DNA from: Rhizobium redzepovicii
Lineage (GTDB): Bacteria; Pseudomonadota; Alphaproteobacteria; Rhizobiales; Rhizobiaceae
Direction of reading: 5' to 3'
NCBI RefSeq assembly: GCF_019793435.1
Contig: NZ_JAILYH010000019.1
Location: 62,001 to 126,000, forward strand
Length of the DNA stretch: 64,000 bases
A program made the position numbers and the translations under genes. Positions 52,476 to 60,392 of this stretch are shown in pieces. The notes beneath the pieces were generated by a model that saw only the letters and a list, made by a program, of their open reading frames with translations, searched no databases and had not been told where the DNA came from. Position 1 is the first letter of the stretch, and each line of letters begins with the position of its first letter.

Positions 52476-53060
52476 ATGGCATTGCTTATCGTCGGCATCA
52501 TACTTTTCCTCGGGGTGCATCTTTTGCGGGTGGTCGCCCCCGGCTTCCGCGCCTCGATGATCGCAAGCCTTGGCGAGAAGGGCTGGCGAGCGGCTTATTC
52601 CGTCGCGAGTCTCGCCACGCTGATCCTGTTGATCTACGGATTCGGCCAGGCCCGGCAGGTGACCGGCGTGCTTTACAATCCGCCGGTCTGGATGGCGCAT
52701 ATCACCATTACCTTGATGCTGATCGCGATGATCTGTCTGGTCGCCTCGCTGCTGCCGGCGGGGCACATTGCGACCAAGACCAAACATCCGATGGTGCTGT
52801 CGGTGAAGATCTGGGCGCTGGCGCATCTGCTCGCCAATGGCGAGACGTCGTCGGTGCTGCTGTTTGCAGCCTTTCTCGCCTGGGGCGTCATCCTGCGCAT
52901 TTCGCTGAAACGGCGGCAGCGGGCGGGCGAGATCGTGCTCCGGCCGTTCGTGTCAGCCAAATACGATCTCTATGCGATCGTCATCGGCATCGTCGTCTGG
53001 GCGCTGATCATCTGGAAGCTGCACGAATGGCTGATCGGCGTTTCGCCGCTTGTGATGTAA
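52476..53060 (+). CDS. NnrU-family membrane protein
   Basis: A 194-residue protein with about six membrane helices and the NnrU signatures HPMVLSVKIWALAHLLANGE and LRVVAPGFRASM. NnrU was named from denitrification gene clusters and is related to a haem-lyase-like or isoprenoid-modifying membrane fold; its role is unclear and no denitrification gene is near. GGAAGGG precedes the ATG. Confidence 0.85.
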   Translation: MALLIVGIILFLGVHLLRVVAPGFRASMIASLGEKGWRAAYSVASLATLILLIYGFGQARQVTGVLYNPPVWMAHITITLMLIAMICLVASLLPAGHIATKTKHPMVLSVKIWALAHLLANGETSSVLLFAAFLAWGVILRISLKRRQRAGEIVLRPFVSAKYDLYAIVIGIVVWALIIWKLHEWLIGVSPLVM

Positions 53061-53162
53061 CGAATCTTTCATATCCCCCTTACAACTGCGGCAAAATGGG
53101 GTAGAAGGCCCGGCAATATGCATCTTGCATAGTATTGGGTATTTCCGCGGCCGGAGACGAGA

Positions 53163-53846
53163 ATGGCATTCAACGACGACAGCTTCATCCGTGAAGTCAA
53201 TGAGGAATTGCGGTCCGACCAGATGAAGGGTGTCTGGCGCCGCTTTGGCCGCTATATCATCGTCGTCGCCATCCTGATCGTCGTCGGCACCGCCGGCAAG
53301 GTTCTCTATGAATATTGGGACGATACCCGCTCCTCCGGTGCCGGCGACCAGTTCCTGGCGGCGATGAAGCTTGCCGACGAGAACAAGAACGACGAAGCGC
53401 TGGCCGCGCTCGATAAGCTGGAAAAGGAAGGCCATGGCGCCTATCCGGTGCTGGCGCGCATGCGGGCGGCGACCGTTCAGGCGCAGAAGGGCGACGCTGC
53501 CACGGCGATCGCCGCCTTCAACGAGATCGGCAAGGATAATGGCGTTCCGGCCGCCGTGCGCGATGCCGCAAAAATGCGGGCCGGCTGGCTGCTGATCGAA
53601 AACGGCTCCTACGAACAGGTTTCGGCCGCGATCGAGGAAATGGCCGTGCCGGGCAACGCCTTCCGTCATTCGGCACGCGAAGCGCTCGGCCTTGCTTCTT
53701 ATAAGGCCGGCAACATGGCGCAGGCGCGGCAATGGTTCCAGTCAATCGTCGACGATACCGACAGCCCGCGCAATGTTACCAATCGCGCTCATATGATGCT
53801 TGATCTCATTACCGCATCCGGCAAGGCGCCCGCCGCGCAGGGCTGA
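53163..53846 (+). CDS. YfgM-like membrane-anchored TPR protein
   Basis: A 227-residue protein: a cytoplasmic N-terminus, one membrane helix (about 30-50: YIIVVAILIVVGTAG), then a periplasmic TPR-like region of helical pairs. This is the shape of YfgM, an ancillary factor of the SecYEG translocon. It precedes der, as yfgM does in gammaproteobacteria, where bamB sits between the two; bamB is absent here. GGAG lies a few bases before the ATG. Confidence 0.85.
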   Translation: MAFNDDSFIREVNEELRSDQMKGVWRRFGRYIIVVAILIVVGTAGKVLYEYWDDTRSSGAGDQFLAAMKLADENKNDEALAALDKLEKEGHGAYPVLARMRAATVQAQKGDAATAIAAFNEIGKDNGVPAAVRDAAKMRAGWLLIENGSYEQVSAAIEEMAVPGNAFRHSAREALGLASYKAGNMAQARQWFQSIVDDTDSPRNVTNRAHMMLDLITASGKAPAAQG

Positions 53847-53862
53847 GTTTTAAGGAAAAAGA

Positions 53863-55284
53863 ATGAGTTTCACGGTCGCGATCGTCGGTCGTCCGAATGT
53901 CGGCAAGTCGACGCTTTTCAACCGCCTGGTGGGAAAGAAGCTGGCGCTTGTCGACGACACGCCAGGCGTGACCCGCGACCGCCGGCCGGGCGATGCGCGG
54001 CTGATGGGCCTGACCTTTACCATTATCGACACGGCCGGTCTGGAAGAGGCCGACGAAGAAAGCCTGCAGGGCCGGATGCGCGCCCAGACGGAAGCGGCAA
54101 TCGACGAGGCCGATCTTTCGCTTTTCGTCGTCGATGCCAAGAACGGACTGACGCCCGTCGACACCGCGCTTGCCGAAATGCTGCGCCGGCGCGGCAAGCC
54201 GGTGGTGCTGGTCGCCAATAAATCCGAAGCGCGCGGCTCCGACAGCGGCTTCTATGACGCTTATACGCTCGGGCTCGGCGAGCCGACACCGATTTCGGCC
54301 GAACACGGCGAGGGCATGCTCGATCTGCGGGACGCGATCGTCGAGGCGATCGGCAAGGATCGCGCCTATGCCAAGGAGGATGTCGCCGTCACCAACGTCG
54401 ATATTTCCGAGGCCGCGGGTGAAGGCGACGACGAGGACGAAGAGCCCGTCTATGACGACACCAAGCCGCTCCGGGTGGCGATCGTCGGCCGGCCGAATGC
54501 CGGAAAGTCGACGCTGATCAACCGTTTCCTCGGCGAGGACCGGCTTTTGACCGGGCCGGAGGCAGGCATCACCCGCGATTCCATTTCAGTCGAATGGGAT
54601 TGGCGCGGCCGCACCATCAAAATGTTCGATACCGCAGGCATGCGCCGCAAGGCGCGGGTGACCGAGAAGCTGGAGAAGCTTTCCGTCGCCGACGCGCTGC
54701 GCGCCATCCGTTTTGCCGAAACCGTCGTCATCGTCTTCGACGCGACGATCCCTTTCGAGAAGCAGGATCTGCAGATCGTCGATCTCGTGCTGCGCGAAGG
54801 CCGCGCGGCCGTGCTCGCCTTCAACAAGTGGGACATGATCGAAGACCGGCAGGCAGTGCTTGCGGATCTCCGCGAAAAGACCGACCGGCTGCTGCCGCAG
54901 GCGCGCGGCATCCGCGCCGTGCCGATCTCCGGCCAAACCGGCTGGGGGCTCGACAAGCTGATGCAGTCGATCATCGACACGGACAGGGTCTGGAACAAGC
55001 GCATTTCGACGGCGAAGCTTAATCGCTGGCTGGAAACGCAGCAGATCCAGCATCCGCCACCGGCCGTGTCCGGCCGCCGGATCAAGCTGAAATACATGAC
55101 GCAGGTCAAGGCCCGCCCGCCGGCCTTCATGATCTCCTGCACCCGTTCGGACGCACTGCCGGAATCCTATACGCGCTATCTGATCAACGGCTTGCGCGCC
55201 GATTTCGACATGCCGAGCGTGCCGATCCGTATTCATTTCCGTTCAGCTGAGAATCCGTTCGAAGGCAAGAAGAGACGGACATAG
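53863..55284 (+). CDS. der: Ribosome-assembly GTPase Der (EngA)
   Basis: A 473-residue protein with two GTPase domains in tandem. Each has the P-loop (GRPNVGKST; GRPNAGKST), the switch segment (DTPGV; TGPEAGITRD), DxxG (DTAGL; DTAGM) and NKxE/D (NKSE; NKWD). A KH-like C-terminal domain follows. It acts in late 50S subunit assembly and is generally essential. It starts 16 bases after the YfgM-like gene. Confidence 0.96.
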   Translation: MSFTVAIVGRPNVGKSTLFNRLVGKKLALVDDTPGVTRDRRPGDARLMGLTFTIIDTAGLEEADEESLQGRMRAQTEAAIDEADLSLFVVDAKNGLTPVDTALAEMLRRRGKPVVLVANKSEARGSDSGFYDAYTLGLGEPTPISAEHGEGMLDLRDAIVEAIGKDRAYAKEDVAVTNVDISEAAGEGDDEDEEPVYDDTKPLRVAIVGRPNAGKSTLINRFLGEDRLLTGPEAGITRDSISVEWDWRGRTIKMFDTAGMRRKARVTEKLEKLSVADALRAIRFAETVVIVFDATIPFEKQDLQIVDLVLREGRAAVLAFNKWDMIEDRQAVLADLREKTDRLLPQARGIRAVPISGQTGWGLDKLMQSIIDTDRVWNKRISTAKLNRWLETQQIQHPPPAVSGRRIKLKYMTQVKARPPAFMISCTRSDALPESYTRYLINGLRADFDMPSVPIRIHFRSAENPFEGKKRRT

Positions 55285-55315
55285 GGTTATTTTGGGGGCG
55301 TTGCCGGGGCCTGGG

Positions 55316-55467
55316 GCACCCCCCTCTGCCCTGCCGGGCATCTCCCCCACAAGGGTGGAGATCGCCGGCGGATAGTATCTCCCCGAACAATCGATGTTGG
55401 AGCGAGCGGGTACCCCAGCCGATCTCCCCACTTGTGAGGAAATGCCCGTCAAGGCAGAGGGGGCGCC
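55316..55467. repeat. Diverged copy of the inverted repeat seen at 35685-35878
   Basis: The left arm (55316-55363: CTGCCCTGCCGGGCATCT then CCCCCACAAGGG) and an inverse, less exact right arm (55421-55467) match the two arms of the element at 35.7 kb. Confidence 0.72.
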
Positions 55468-55556
55468 TCATGCGCACCCTATGTCGGTCGTCCTGAACCT
55501 AAGCCGCGCTCTTATCCTGCGCTTCGCGCAGCGCCACGATATCGGCCTGTAGCGGG

Positions 55557-55686
55557 GTGAGATCCGCCGCGTCGTGGTCGCTCGCCGGCGTTCGCGTCAC
55601 GTCGATGCGCTACAACGGCACGATCCACGATTTTGTGCCTTTGAACGCCATCGCCGAAATATCTGCTGCGCGCAGCGCGATTGCCG
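55557..55686 (+). pseudogene. Remnant of an alpha/beta-hydrolase (esterase) gene, C-terminal part
   Basis: The translated frame contains GVRVTSMRYNGTIHDFVPLN then AARSAIAV, which resembles the C-terminal region of acetyl-esterase-type hydrolases, with the catalytic His in the IHDF motif. The upstream catalytic-triad parts and the rest of the gene are missing, and the frame runs on into the opposing glycosyltransferase gene. Confidence 0.45.
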
Positions 55687-55711
55687 TCGGGAACGGTACG
55701 AGCAGGGGAGA

Positions 55712-56893
55712 TCAGTCTGCGGAGGGGAGAGGCCCGGCGGTTTCGCCAGGCTTTCTGGTTCTAGGCAGCGATTTGGCAAACTGCCAGGCCTTTTTCCATT
55801 TCGGCGTAATGACGCCGTTGGCGGCGCGGATATTGTTGATGAACTGCAGCGTCGCCGCTTCCCAGGAATATTGCATGGCAAGCTCGCGCGCCTTGATGCG
55901 CGAGGCGGAGAGGGCGGCAAGGCAGGCGGCTTGCAGGTTCTGGTCGAGCGCGCCGACCTCGCTGTCTTCGCCGATGATATCGAGCGGGCCGGTGACCGGA
56001 TAGGCGGCGACCGGGACACCCGATGCCAGCGCTTCAAGGATCGTGTTGCCGAACGTGTCGGTGAGCGAGGGAAAGACGAAGACATCGGCCTGGGCATAGG
56101 CTTTGGCCAGATCCTCGCCGAACTTCACACCGGTAAAGTGCACATCGGGATAGCGCTGCTCCAGTTCGGCTCGTGCCGGGCCGTCGCCGACCACTACCTT
56201 CGAACCGGGCAGGTCGAGATCGAGAAAGGCCGGCAGGTTCTTCTCCAGCGCCACGCGCCCGACTGTCATGAAGATCGGGCGCGGAAGGCCGAATGGCTGT
56301 TCCTCAAGCGGCATGGGATGGAATTGCGTGGCGTCGATACCCCGGGTCCAGGGCATCAGGTTCTTGATGCCGCGTGCCGAAAGCTCGCGAGCAAGACTCG
56401 GGGTGGCGACCATGCAGCCGGCGCCGCCATTATGGAACCAGCGCACGAAGGCATAAAGCCAGCTTTGCGGAATCGGCAGGCGGGCGGAAACATATTCGGG
56501 AAAGCGCGTGTGGTAGCTGGTGGAGAAGGGCATGCCCTTGCGCAGGCACCAGCGGCGGGCAGTCAGCCCCAGCGGCCCTTCCGTGGCGATATGCACGTAG
56601 GAGGGATTGTGTTTTTCGATCTCACGGGCGATGCGGCGGTAATTGGCGATCGACAGGCGGATCTCGGGATAAGTCGGGCACGGGATGCTGTTGAAGCGCT
56701 CCGGCGTCACCATGGAAACAGCCACGCCCATCTTGGCCAGCTCGCGATTGGTGTTCTCGATCGAGCGCACAACGCCGTTGACTTGCGGATGCCAGGCATC
56801 GGTGATGATCACCAACCGTTCGGGCAGGTTGCCGGCGGCTGTGGCATTGGCCCAGCTCTCGCTGTGATGAGTGTTTGCCGGACGTTGCAGCAT
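55712..56893 (-). CDS. GT-B glycosyltransferase (GT4 family)
   Basis: A 393-residue glycosyltransferase with the GT4 pattern: N-terminal ITDAWHPQVNGVVRSIENT, YVHIATEGPLGLTARRWC, and the donor-binding segment VFPSLTDTFGNTILEALASGVPVAA near the C-terminus. It resembles glycolipid glycosyl- or mannosyltransferases of alphaproteobacteria (MgtA- or SqdX-like); acceptor and sugar are unknown. The ATG at 56893 is chosen; the frame continues to 56929 without a ribosome binding site. Confidence 0.85.
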   Translation of the reverse strand: MLQRPANTHHSESWANATAAGNLPERLVIITDAWHPQVNGVVRSIENTNRELAKMGVAVSMVTPERFNSIPCPTYPEIRLSIANYRRIAREIEKHNPSYVHIATEGPLGLTARRWCLRKGMPFSTSYHTRFPEYVSARLPIPQSWLYAFVRWFHNGGAGCMVATPSLARELSARGIKNLMPWTRGIDATQFHPMPLEEQPFGLPRPIFMTVGRVALEKNLPAFLDLDLPGSKVVVGDGPARAELEQRYPDVHFTGVKFGEDLAKAYAQADVFVFPSLTDTFGNTILEALASGVPVAAYPVTGPLDIIGEDSEVGALDQNLQAACLAALSASRIKARELAMQYSWEAATLQFINNIRAANGVITPKWKKAWQFAKSLPRTRKPGETAGPLPSAD

Positions 56894-57132
56894 GTCACGA
56901 TTTCCATCCGCGTTGCATCGATATGCCAACGCTCAACCCCAAAGCGGGGTTCCGGAACGGCGATTCCCGCTTGCCTATTTTGAGGCATGACCATGATGGA
57001 AATATTACAGCCGCATGCCCGCGCTTGCAGGCCTTTCAGCGGCTCGATCCTCGCGAATATGTCAGCGGCCGATCGCGGTTTTCATGCGGAAAGAAGGACG
57101 GCGCCGGTCGTGGACCGGCGCCGTTTGGGAGG

Positions 57133-58173
57133 TTAAGCGGCAGCGGAAGCCGAGCTTGCAGTCGGAACTTCCGAAATCGTCTTCAGAACCTGGGAAGCGA
57201 TCTGGTAGGGGCAGCCCTGCGAGTTCGGGCGGCGATCTTCCAGATAGCCCTTGTAGTCGTTCTTGACGAAGGAATGCGGGACGCGGATCGAGGCGCCACG
57301 GTCGGCAACGCCGTAGGAGAACTTGTTCCACGGAGCCGTTTCGTGCTTGCCGGTCAGGCGCTTGTCGTTGTCAGGACCGTAAACGTCGATGTGGTCCATC
57401 AGGTTCTTTTCGAACTGCGCCATCAGTGCTTCGAAATAGGCCTTGCCGCCGACTTCGCGCATGTACTTGGTCGAGAAGTTGCAATGCATGCCCGAACCGT
57501 TCCAGTCGGTGTCGCCGAGCGGTTTGCAGTGATACTCGATGTCGATGCCGTATTTTTCGGTCAGGCGCTGCAGCAGGTAGCGTGCCATCCAGATCTGGTC
57601 GGCGGCCTTCTTGGAGCCCTTGCCGAAAATCTGGAATTCCCACTGGCCCTTGGCCACTTCGGCATTGATGCCTTCGTGGTTGATGCCGGCAGCCAGGCAG
57701 AGGTCGAGATGTTCTTCGACGATTTCGCGGGCGACGTCGCCGACGTTCGAATAGCCGACGCCGGTGTAGTAGGGGCCCTGCGGAGCCGGGTAGCCCTGCT
57801 CGGGGAAGCCGAGCGGACGGCCGTTCTGGTAGAAGAAGTATTCCTGTTCGAAGCCGAACCATGCATCTTCATCGTCGAGAATGGTCGCGCGAGCGTTGCT
57901 CGGGTGCGGCGTGACGCCATCAGGCATCATGACTTCGCACATGACGAGCGCGCCGTTGGTGCGAGCCGGGTCGGGATAGATGGCGACCGGCTTCAGCACG
58001 CAATCGGAGCTGCGGCCTTCGGCCTGCATGGTCGACGAACCGTCGAAGCCCCAGAGCGGAAGCTGTTCCAGCGTCGGGAATACGTCGAATTCCTTGATCT
58101 GCGTCTTGCCACGCAGGTTCGGTACCGGAGTGTACCCATCGAGCCAAATATACTCGAGCTTATATTTTGTCAT
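57133..58173 (-). CDS. glnII: Glutamine synthetase type II
   Basis: A 346-residue eukaryotic-type glutamine synthetase (GSII): it starts TKYKLEYIWLDGYTPVPNLRGKT and has the WGFDGSST, ATP/metal motif FGFEQEYFF, NAEVAKGQWEFQI, NGSGMHCNFS and RGASIRVPHSF segments of the family. It makes glutamine from glutamate and ammonia under nitrogen limitation. The ATG at 58173 is used; the preceding frame is the leader. A sigma-54 element lies about 90 bases upstream and a pair of NtrC-type sites about 340 bases upstream. The divergent gene is gstI, the reported translational inhibitor of glnII. Confidence 0.96.
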   Translation of the reverse strand: MTKYKLEYIWLDGYTPVPNLRGKTQIKEFDVFPTLEQLPLWGFDGSSTMQAEGRSSDCVLKPVAIYPDPARTNGALVMCEVMMPDGVTPHPSNARATILDDEDAWFGFEQEYFFYQNGRPLGFPEQGYPAPQGPYYTGVGYSNVGDVAREIVEEHLDLCLAAGINHEGINAEVAKGQWEFQIFGKGSKKAADQIWMARYLLQRLTEKYGIDIEYHCKPLGDTDWNGSGMHCNFSTKYMREVGGKAYFEALMAQFEKNLMDHIDVYGPDNDKRLTGKHETAPWNKFSYGVADRGASIRVPHSFVKNDYKGYLEDRRPNSQGCPYQIASQVLKTISEVPTASSASAAA

Positions 58174-58263
58174 CGTGACTCTCTCAATGCTACGAAGGTG
58201 AGCAAATCCGGAGACGATCTCGGCGCGCAAGCGCACCCAACCGCCAGGGGATGCACCTTCAAA

Positions 58264-58279
58264 AGCACGTAGCGTGCCA
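58264..58279 (-). promoter_or_regulatory. Sigma-54 promoter of glnII
   Basis: Read on the minus strand: TGGCAC-GCTAC-GTGCT, against the consensus TGGCAC-N5-TTGCW. The -24 box is perfect (and preceded by C as in YTGGCACG), the -12 box has one change but keeps GC. Transcription would start about 80 bases before the glnII ATG. Confidence 0.72.
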
Positions 58280-58508
58280 GTTCGGCCGCCGGGACAAGAA
58301 AAATCGCAGGTCAGCCGGTCGGGATGAATTTTGCTTTTGCAAAAACCACCCCGTTTTGACGGCTGAAGGCCGTATCATCAGCAGGAAACTGAGTTTTCCG
58401 CTTGGAACCGGATGAAAATTTCGACGTTAGCCTGGCGTGATGAAGTGTTGAACAAATAGGCGGGCGCTTTCGCTGTAGACAGCATATCGATCAATCATAA
58501 TATGGATA

Positions 58509-58545
58509 TGCATATAATTTGTGCAATTTGCATAAACTATGTGCA
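58509..58545. promoter_or_regulatory. Two tandem NtrC-type binding sites
   Basis: TGCATATAATTTGTGCA (58509-58525) and TGCATAAACTATGTGCA (58529-58545) are two 17-base dyads with TGCA ends and GC-N11-GC spacing, 20 bases apart (two helical turns). This matches NtrC enhancer sites. They lie about 230-280 bases upstream of the sigma-54 element and 57 bases before the gstI ATG, where binding could activate glnII and block gstI. Confidence 0.65.
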
Positions 58546-58602
58546 TCGTGTTATGGTCCTGGCGTTAAATGTCGATGCGCCGAACTGAATGGAGGCGATC
58601 TC

Positions 58603-58794
58603 ATGCCCACCGGTTTCCATCGTGAATCCGCAACGATCTATCAGTTTCCTGTCAAGCCGCCGCGGGCCGCCAGCCGGTTCGAACGCGCCAAGCTGATGGA
58701 GCGCGAGGCCGCCGATATTTGCGACGCGGCGCTTGACAGTTGCTGGTACCATGACGAGGCGGTTCGCGAGACCGATCGGCCGACGAAGTCCTGA
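58603..58794 (+). CDS. gstI: GstI, glutamine synthetase translational inhibitor (DUF2735)
   Basis: A protein of exactly 63 residues (start MPTGFHRESATIYQFP, with RFERAKLMEREAADICDAALDSCWYH in the middle), the size described for GstI of R. leguminosarum. That protein is encoded divergently from glnII and lowers GSII synthesis at the translation level. GGAGG lies eight bases before the ATG at 58603; the longer frame from 58519 runs through the NtrC-type sites and is rejected. It probably reads nitrogen status by being repressed when NtrC is active. Confidence 0.88.
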   Translation: MPTGFHRESATIYQFPVKPPRAASRFERAKLMEREAADICDAALDSCWYHDEAVRETDRPTKS

Positions 58795-58878
58795 GGTCCT
58801 ACCCATTTTAACGGGTCAGCCGAGGAGGCGGGGGAGCGCCTCGTACATGGCATTCGTACCGAATTTCTATGCGCGGGC

Positions 58879-59799
58879 TTAGCCGCCATCCAATCCGAGT
58901 TTTTCCTTTGCCACCAATGCGCCGTGTTCGCTGACGACACGGGCTGCGACGCCTGCGGCGAAGCGGGCGGCGGCGGTCGCATCCGCTGTTTCCAGATAGT
59001 GCGCAAGGAAGGCGCCGTTGAAGCTGTCGCCGGCACTGGTGGTATCGACCACTTGCTCGACCTTCTCGGCCGGAACGAAGCTCTCCTCGCCGGCGAAATT
59101 CAGCCTGACCCCGTCCGCGCCATTCTTGACGACGATATGGACAGCGCCCAGCGCGCGATAGCGGTGGACCGTCGCTTCAATGGAATCGTCACCGAAATGG
59201 GCGGCTTCGTCGTCGAAGCTCGGCATGATGAGGACGGAGGAGCGTGCGCCCTCGCTGATCGTCGCGTGCATGATGTCATAGCTCGACCACAGGCGGGGCC
59301 GGATGTTCGGGTCGAACACCACAAGCTTGCCGGCGGCCTTGGCGCGGCGGATTTCGGCGAGCAGCGTTGCCGCGTCCTCCTGCGGCAGGATGGCAAGGGT
59401 GATGCCGGAGAAATAGACGAGGTCAGCGCTCTCCACCGCCTCGCGCAGGCTGTCGGGATCGGCGGCCAGGCTGCGGGCGGCCGAACTGTCGCGCCAGTAG
59501 CTGAAGGAGCGTTCGCCGTTCTTCAGATTGATCATGTAAAGGCCGGGCGTTTTACCCCTGATGCGGCGGATGAGGCTTGTGCCGATGCCCGCCTTGTCGA
59601 TGAAGGCCACCATTTCATCCGACATGGCGTCGTCGCCAAGCGCCGTAAAATAATCGACCGACCAGTCGGGGCCAAGGCAGGCGCGGGCATACCAGGCGGT
59701 GTTGAAAGTATCGCCGGCGAAACCTTTGCGCAGCAGGCCGTCGCCTGCCTGCGAGAGTTCCACCATGCATTCACCGATCGATAGAAACCGTCTGCTCAC
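58879..59799 (-). CDS. kdgK: 2-keto-3-deoxygluconate kinase-like PfkB sugar kinase
   Basis: A 306-residue PfkB-family kinase: RFLSIGECMVELS at the N-terminus, GFAGDTFNTAWY, FDPNIRPRLW and the ATP/anion-hole signature DTTSAGDSFNGAFL. It best fits KDG kinase, which phosphorylates 2-keto-3-deoxygluconate for the Entner-Doudoroff pathway. The GTG at 59799 has GGAGG five bases upstream; the frame before it is not coding. The DapA-family gene at 7.4 kb could act on similar sugar acids, but the genes are far apart. It is convergent with gstI. Confidence 0.86.
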   Translation of the reverse strand: MSRRFLSIGECMVELSQAGDGLLRKGFAGDTFNTAWYARACLGPDWSVDYFTALGDDAMSDEMVAFIDKAGIGTSLIRRIRGKTPGLYMINLKNGERSFSYWRDSSAARSLAADPDSLREAVESADLVYFSGITLAILPQEDAATLLAEIRRAKAAGKLVVFDPNIRPRLWSSYDIMHATISEGARSSVLIMPSFDDEAAHFGDDSIEATVHRYRALGAVHIVVKNGADGVRLNFAGEESFVPAEKVEQVVDTTSAGDSFNGAFLAHYLETADATAAARFAAGVAARVVSEHGALVAKEKLGLDGG

Positions 59800-59893
59800 C
59801 TTGTCCTCCCGCACTGCTCTTAATCGCTGATACGCGGAGCCAGGCGGAGTGACAAGCGTTGATATATGGATGCCGATATCGCAGGAGGTAAAA

Positions 59894-59924
59894 GCCCGCC
59901 TTCGCGAACATGGCGAAGGCGGGC
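59894..59924 (-). terminator. Rho-independent terminator of the small secreted protein gene
   Basis: Perfect 12-base arms GCCCGCCTTCGC / GCGAAGGCGGGC with a 7-base loop. Read on the minus strand, the hairpin is followed by TTTTACC. It is 16 bases beyond the stop of the gene at 59940. Confidence 0.8.
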
Positions 59925-59939
59925 GGCGGCGGGGGCTGC

Positions 59940-60281
59940 TTATTCGTGGATGGTGTAGCTGCCCATCTGGCAAAGATCCTGCGTATCTTCGGTGGTCGCG
60001 AGGTTTGAGCCTTCCTCGAACTCGAAGCGCATATCGTATTTGCAGACGGTGCGGCCATCGGCGATGGTGATATCGATGCTTTCGCCCGGATCGAGAACGT
60101 CTTCGCCGAAGACGTCTTCCTCCCAGTCGGCGACGCCGGTCGGCGAGCTGTAGAAGCGCGTCAGGACGGAGTCGGTGCCGTTAGTGAGCTTGAACTTCAG
60201 ATCTTCGGCCTGTGCCGAAATGGCGGAGGCAGCGATGATCGCAGATGCAACTGCGATCAATCCCGATAGTCTCGATTTCAT
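59940..60281 (-). CDS. Small exported protein, acidic
   Basis: A 113-residue protein with a signal peptide (about 1-25, ending SAQAED). The acidic mature part (LKFKLTNGTDSVLTRFYSSPTG; FGEDVLDPGESIDITI) looks like an immunoglobulin-like beta fold with two cysteines. Many rhizobia encode proteins like it; no function is known. A strong terminator follows, so it is a single-gene unit downstream of the ABC transporter genes. Confidence 0.75.
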   Translation of the reverse strand: MKSRLSGLIAVASAIIAASAISAQAEDLKFKLTNGTDSVLTRFYSSPTGVADWEEDVFGEDVLDPGESIDITIADGRTVCKYDMRFEFEEGSNLATTEDTQDLCQMGSYTIHE

Positions 60282-60392
60282 ATATGCGTTCCCCTAACCC
60301 ATGATTGGGCGGGAAACAGTTAGCACGTGCTCAGATAAATCTTTCTTATCGGGGACTTTAGAACCCAAAATAAGTCCGCTTTTCCAAGCGCT

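Larger units (their letters stand above)
55285..55711. other. Gap after der: repeat and gene remnant
   Basis: This 427-base region holds the inverted repeat 55316-55467 and, after it, the remains of an alpha/beta-hydrolase gene (55557-55686). On the minus strand a short frame of 36 codons (ending TAG at 55499-55501) might be the end of another vanished gene; this is uncertain. Confidence 0.5.
58174..58602. other. glnII-gstI divergent regulatory region
   Basis: No gene lies in these 429 bases. They contain a sigma-54 promoter facing glnII (58264-58279), two tandem NtrC-type dyads (58509-58545) close to gstI, and TTTTGC-TTTT-GCAAAA at 58329-58344, which does not fit the NtrC spacing. Confidence 0.8.

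Noticed and set aside
56875..58272. Open frame of 465 codons antisense to glnII
   Set aside because: glnII on the minus strand is certain; this frame has no motif of its own.
58329..58344. TTTTGC-TTTT-GCAAAA as an NtrC site near the glnII promoter
   Set aside because: Arms match, but the GC-to-GC distance is too short for the GC-N11-GC pattern.
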